Shown: positions 45,055 through 46,085 of the stretch, one piece after another
Position numbering within the stretch: position 1 is the stretch's first letter
Layout of the letters: each line of letters opens with the position of its first letter
Source of the DNA: Beijerinckiaceae bacterium
Lineage (GTDB): Bacteria; Pseudomonadota; Alphaproteobacteria; Rhizobiales; Beijerinckiaceae
Assembly: GCA_025458025.1 (NCBI GenBank)
Contig: JALOTF010000011.1
Location: 1 to 46,085 of the forward strand
DNA length: 46,085 bases
Direction: 5' to 3'
Position numbers and translations under genes: made by a program
Notes under the pieces: generated by a model
What the model was told of the DNA's origin: nothing
The model's database searches: none
What the model saw: only the letters and a program-made list of their open reading frames with translations

Positions 45055-45795
45055 ATGAGCCGCGACGCCGCCTGGCGCGATGAAAGCGAGATCGCCCGTT
45101 TCAACGCCATGGCGCGCGAATGGTGGGACCCGAACGGCCCGATGAAGCCATTACACCGGCTAAACCCCACGCGCCTCGGCTTCTTCCGCGCCGAAGCCGC
45201 GCGCCATTTCGGCCGCGATACGCGCGCGCTGCGTCCCTTCGAAGGTCTGAGCCTGCTCGATATCGGCTGCGGCGCAGGACTGGTCACGGAGCCGATGGCC
45301 CGGATGGGCTTCGATGTCTCGGGCATCGATCCGGCCGAGGAGAACATCGCCATCGCGACGGATCACGCGGCGAAAGGCGGGCTTTCCATCCGTTATCGCG
45401 CGATGACCGTGGAAGCGCTGCTGGCGGATGAGCTTTATGACGTCGTGACTTTGCTGGAAGTCGTGGAGCATGTTCCCGATGTCGGCGCGATGGTGGCGGA
45501 GGCCGCAAAACACCTGAAGCCGGGCGGATTGCTCATTGGCTCCACCATCAACCGCACGCTGAAGGCCTTCGGGCTCGCGATCCTCGGCGCGGAATATGTG
45601 CTCCGCTGGGTGCCCAAGGGCACGCATTCTTACGAGAAATTCGTGACGCCCGACGAATTCGAGGACCACATCGCAGCGGCAGGGCTCGAACCCATGACCC
45701 GGCAGGGCATGGTGTTCAATCCGCTCGCGAACCAGTGGCTGCTCGCGAACAACACGGATGTGAATTACTTCGTGACCGCACGGAAGGCGGGCTGA
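45055..45795 (+). CDS. ubiG: Ubiquinone biosynthesis O-methyltransferase (UbiG)
   Basis: SAM-dependent enzyme of 246 residues that performs both O-methylations in ubiquinone synthesis at the inner-membrane face. The N-terminal FNAMAREWWDPNGPMKPLHR is diagnostic for UbiG, LLDIGCGAGLVTEPMAR holds the SAM loop (about residues 67-75), and LLEVVEHVPDV and STINRTLKAF follow in order. AAAGGA precedes the ATG at 45055. It is divergent from lysC and convergent with the DUF1178 gene. Confidence 0.96.
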   Translation: MSRDAAWRDESEIARFNAMAREWWDPNGPMKPLHRLNPTRLGFFRAEAARHFGRDTRALRPFEGLSLLDIGCGAGLVTEPMARMGFDVSGIDPAEENIAIATDHAAKGGLSIRYRAMTVEALLADELYDVVTLLEVVEHVPDVGAMVAEAAKHLKPGGLLIGSTINRTLKAFGLAILGAEYVLRWVPKGTHSYEKFVTPDEFEDHIAAAGLEPMTRQGMVFNPLANQWLLANNTDVNYFVTARKAG

Positions 45796-45801
45796 TCCGC
45801 C

Positions 45802-46085
45802 TCAATTCCGCTCATCCGGCAGCACGGGAATGGGCGCGATTTCAATGCCCTCCTCGGTGAGTTCCTTCACCTCGGCGGCTGTGGCCTCGCCATAGATCGC
45901 GCGCTCCTCGGCCTCGCCGTAATGGATCTTGCGGGCCTCCCTCCGGTTCCTCGCGCACGCGCACAGCCGGCGCCATGATCTGCTTCTCGACCTTGGCCGA
46001 GCCGCAATGCGGGCAAGAGACGAAGCCGCGCTTCGCCTGTGTGTCATAATCCTCGGAGGAGCGGAACCAGCTTTCGAACGCGTGC
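45802..46085 (-). pseudogene. DUF1178 family protein, frameshifted and internally shortened, 5' end cut by window
   Basis: The C-terminal part (KIHYGEAEERAIYGEATAAE through to VLPDERN) is in one frame, while the N-terminal part (HAFESWFRSSEDYDTQAK, CPHCGSAKVEKQIMAPAV) is in another. Removing one base of the CCC run at 45939-45941 (plus strand) joins them as REEPEEARKIHY, so a single extra base explains the shift. In addition, the roughly 40-60 residue middle region usual in DUF1178 proteins is absent between APAV and EEARKIHYGE. The CxxC pair of the N-terminal zinc-ribbon-like part is kept. The function of the family is unknown. This may be a true pseudogene or a sequence or assembly error. 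Confidence 0.75.

Overview
This is a stretch of ordinary, gene-dense chromosome from a GC-rich alphaproteobacterium, most likely of the order Hyphomicrobiales (Rhizobiales). Support for that comes from the F1Fo ATPase inhibitor zeta subunit (DUF1476), the DUF4167, DUF1178 and DUF2125 families, a cysteine-free L32, PhaR next to phaAB, the metX-metW pair, and the run lysC-ptsP-prfA-prmC-DUF4167-clpB, which is a familiar gene order in that group. Almost all neighbours on the same strand are tightly packed, often with ATGA or GTGA stop/start overlaps. I see no tRNA or rRNA gene, insertion sequence, prophage, CRISPR array or secretion island.

Layout. 1-1742: the end of a Zur-type zinc regulator overlapping ispG. 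1927-3171: a lone TadG-like von Willebrand protein. 3249-5061: purine genes purC | terminator | purS-purQ on the minus strand. 5338-7150: the ATPase zeta subunit, an HpcH/HpaI aldolase and a carboxylesterase. 7174-10874: a split MacAB-type export system (adaptor, ATPase, permease). 10932-12276: ispA and divergent rpmF. 12407-14681: a small unknown protein and a PAS-GGDEF-EAL protein. 14728-17435: PHB genes phaR and phaA-phaB, without a synthase. 17520-20342: an EamA transporter, then gloB-cupin-GNAT on the other strand. 20419-22959: a methyltransferase and metX-metW. 23179-26124: chorismate mutase-hisC-tyrA for phenylalanine/tyrosine. 26118-30943: DUF2125, ChaC, and the envelope run ftsE-ftsX-ydcF-plsC. 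31042-33091: a zinc-ribbon membrane protein, hpt and a response regulator. 33095-34536: TspO and an EamA transporter. 34626-43519: clpB, a MOSC protein, DUF4167, prmC-prfA and ptsP. 43656-46085: lysC, ubiG and a damaged DUF1178 gene cut by the window end.

How it fits together. The window is mainly housekeeping: isoprenoid (ispG, ispA), quinone (ubiG), purine (purCSQ, hpt), methionine (metXW), aspartate-family (lysC) and aromatic amino acids (CM-hisC-tyrA), carbon storage (phaR, phaAB), translation (rpmF, prfA, prmC), division and envelope (ftsEX, plsC), and protein and redox quality control (clpB, gloB, ChaC).

I did not find a convincing new multi-gene system. The points most worth a second look are the frameshifted and internally shortened DUF1178 gene at the right edge, a metX leader with competing hairpins that does not look like SAM-II, an LTxxQ-containing insert in the MacA-like adaptor, a hairpin that buries the ribosome binding site of the TadG-like gene, the unassigned C-terminal domain of the chorismate mutase, and a perfect 13-bp-arm inverted repeat beside clpB.
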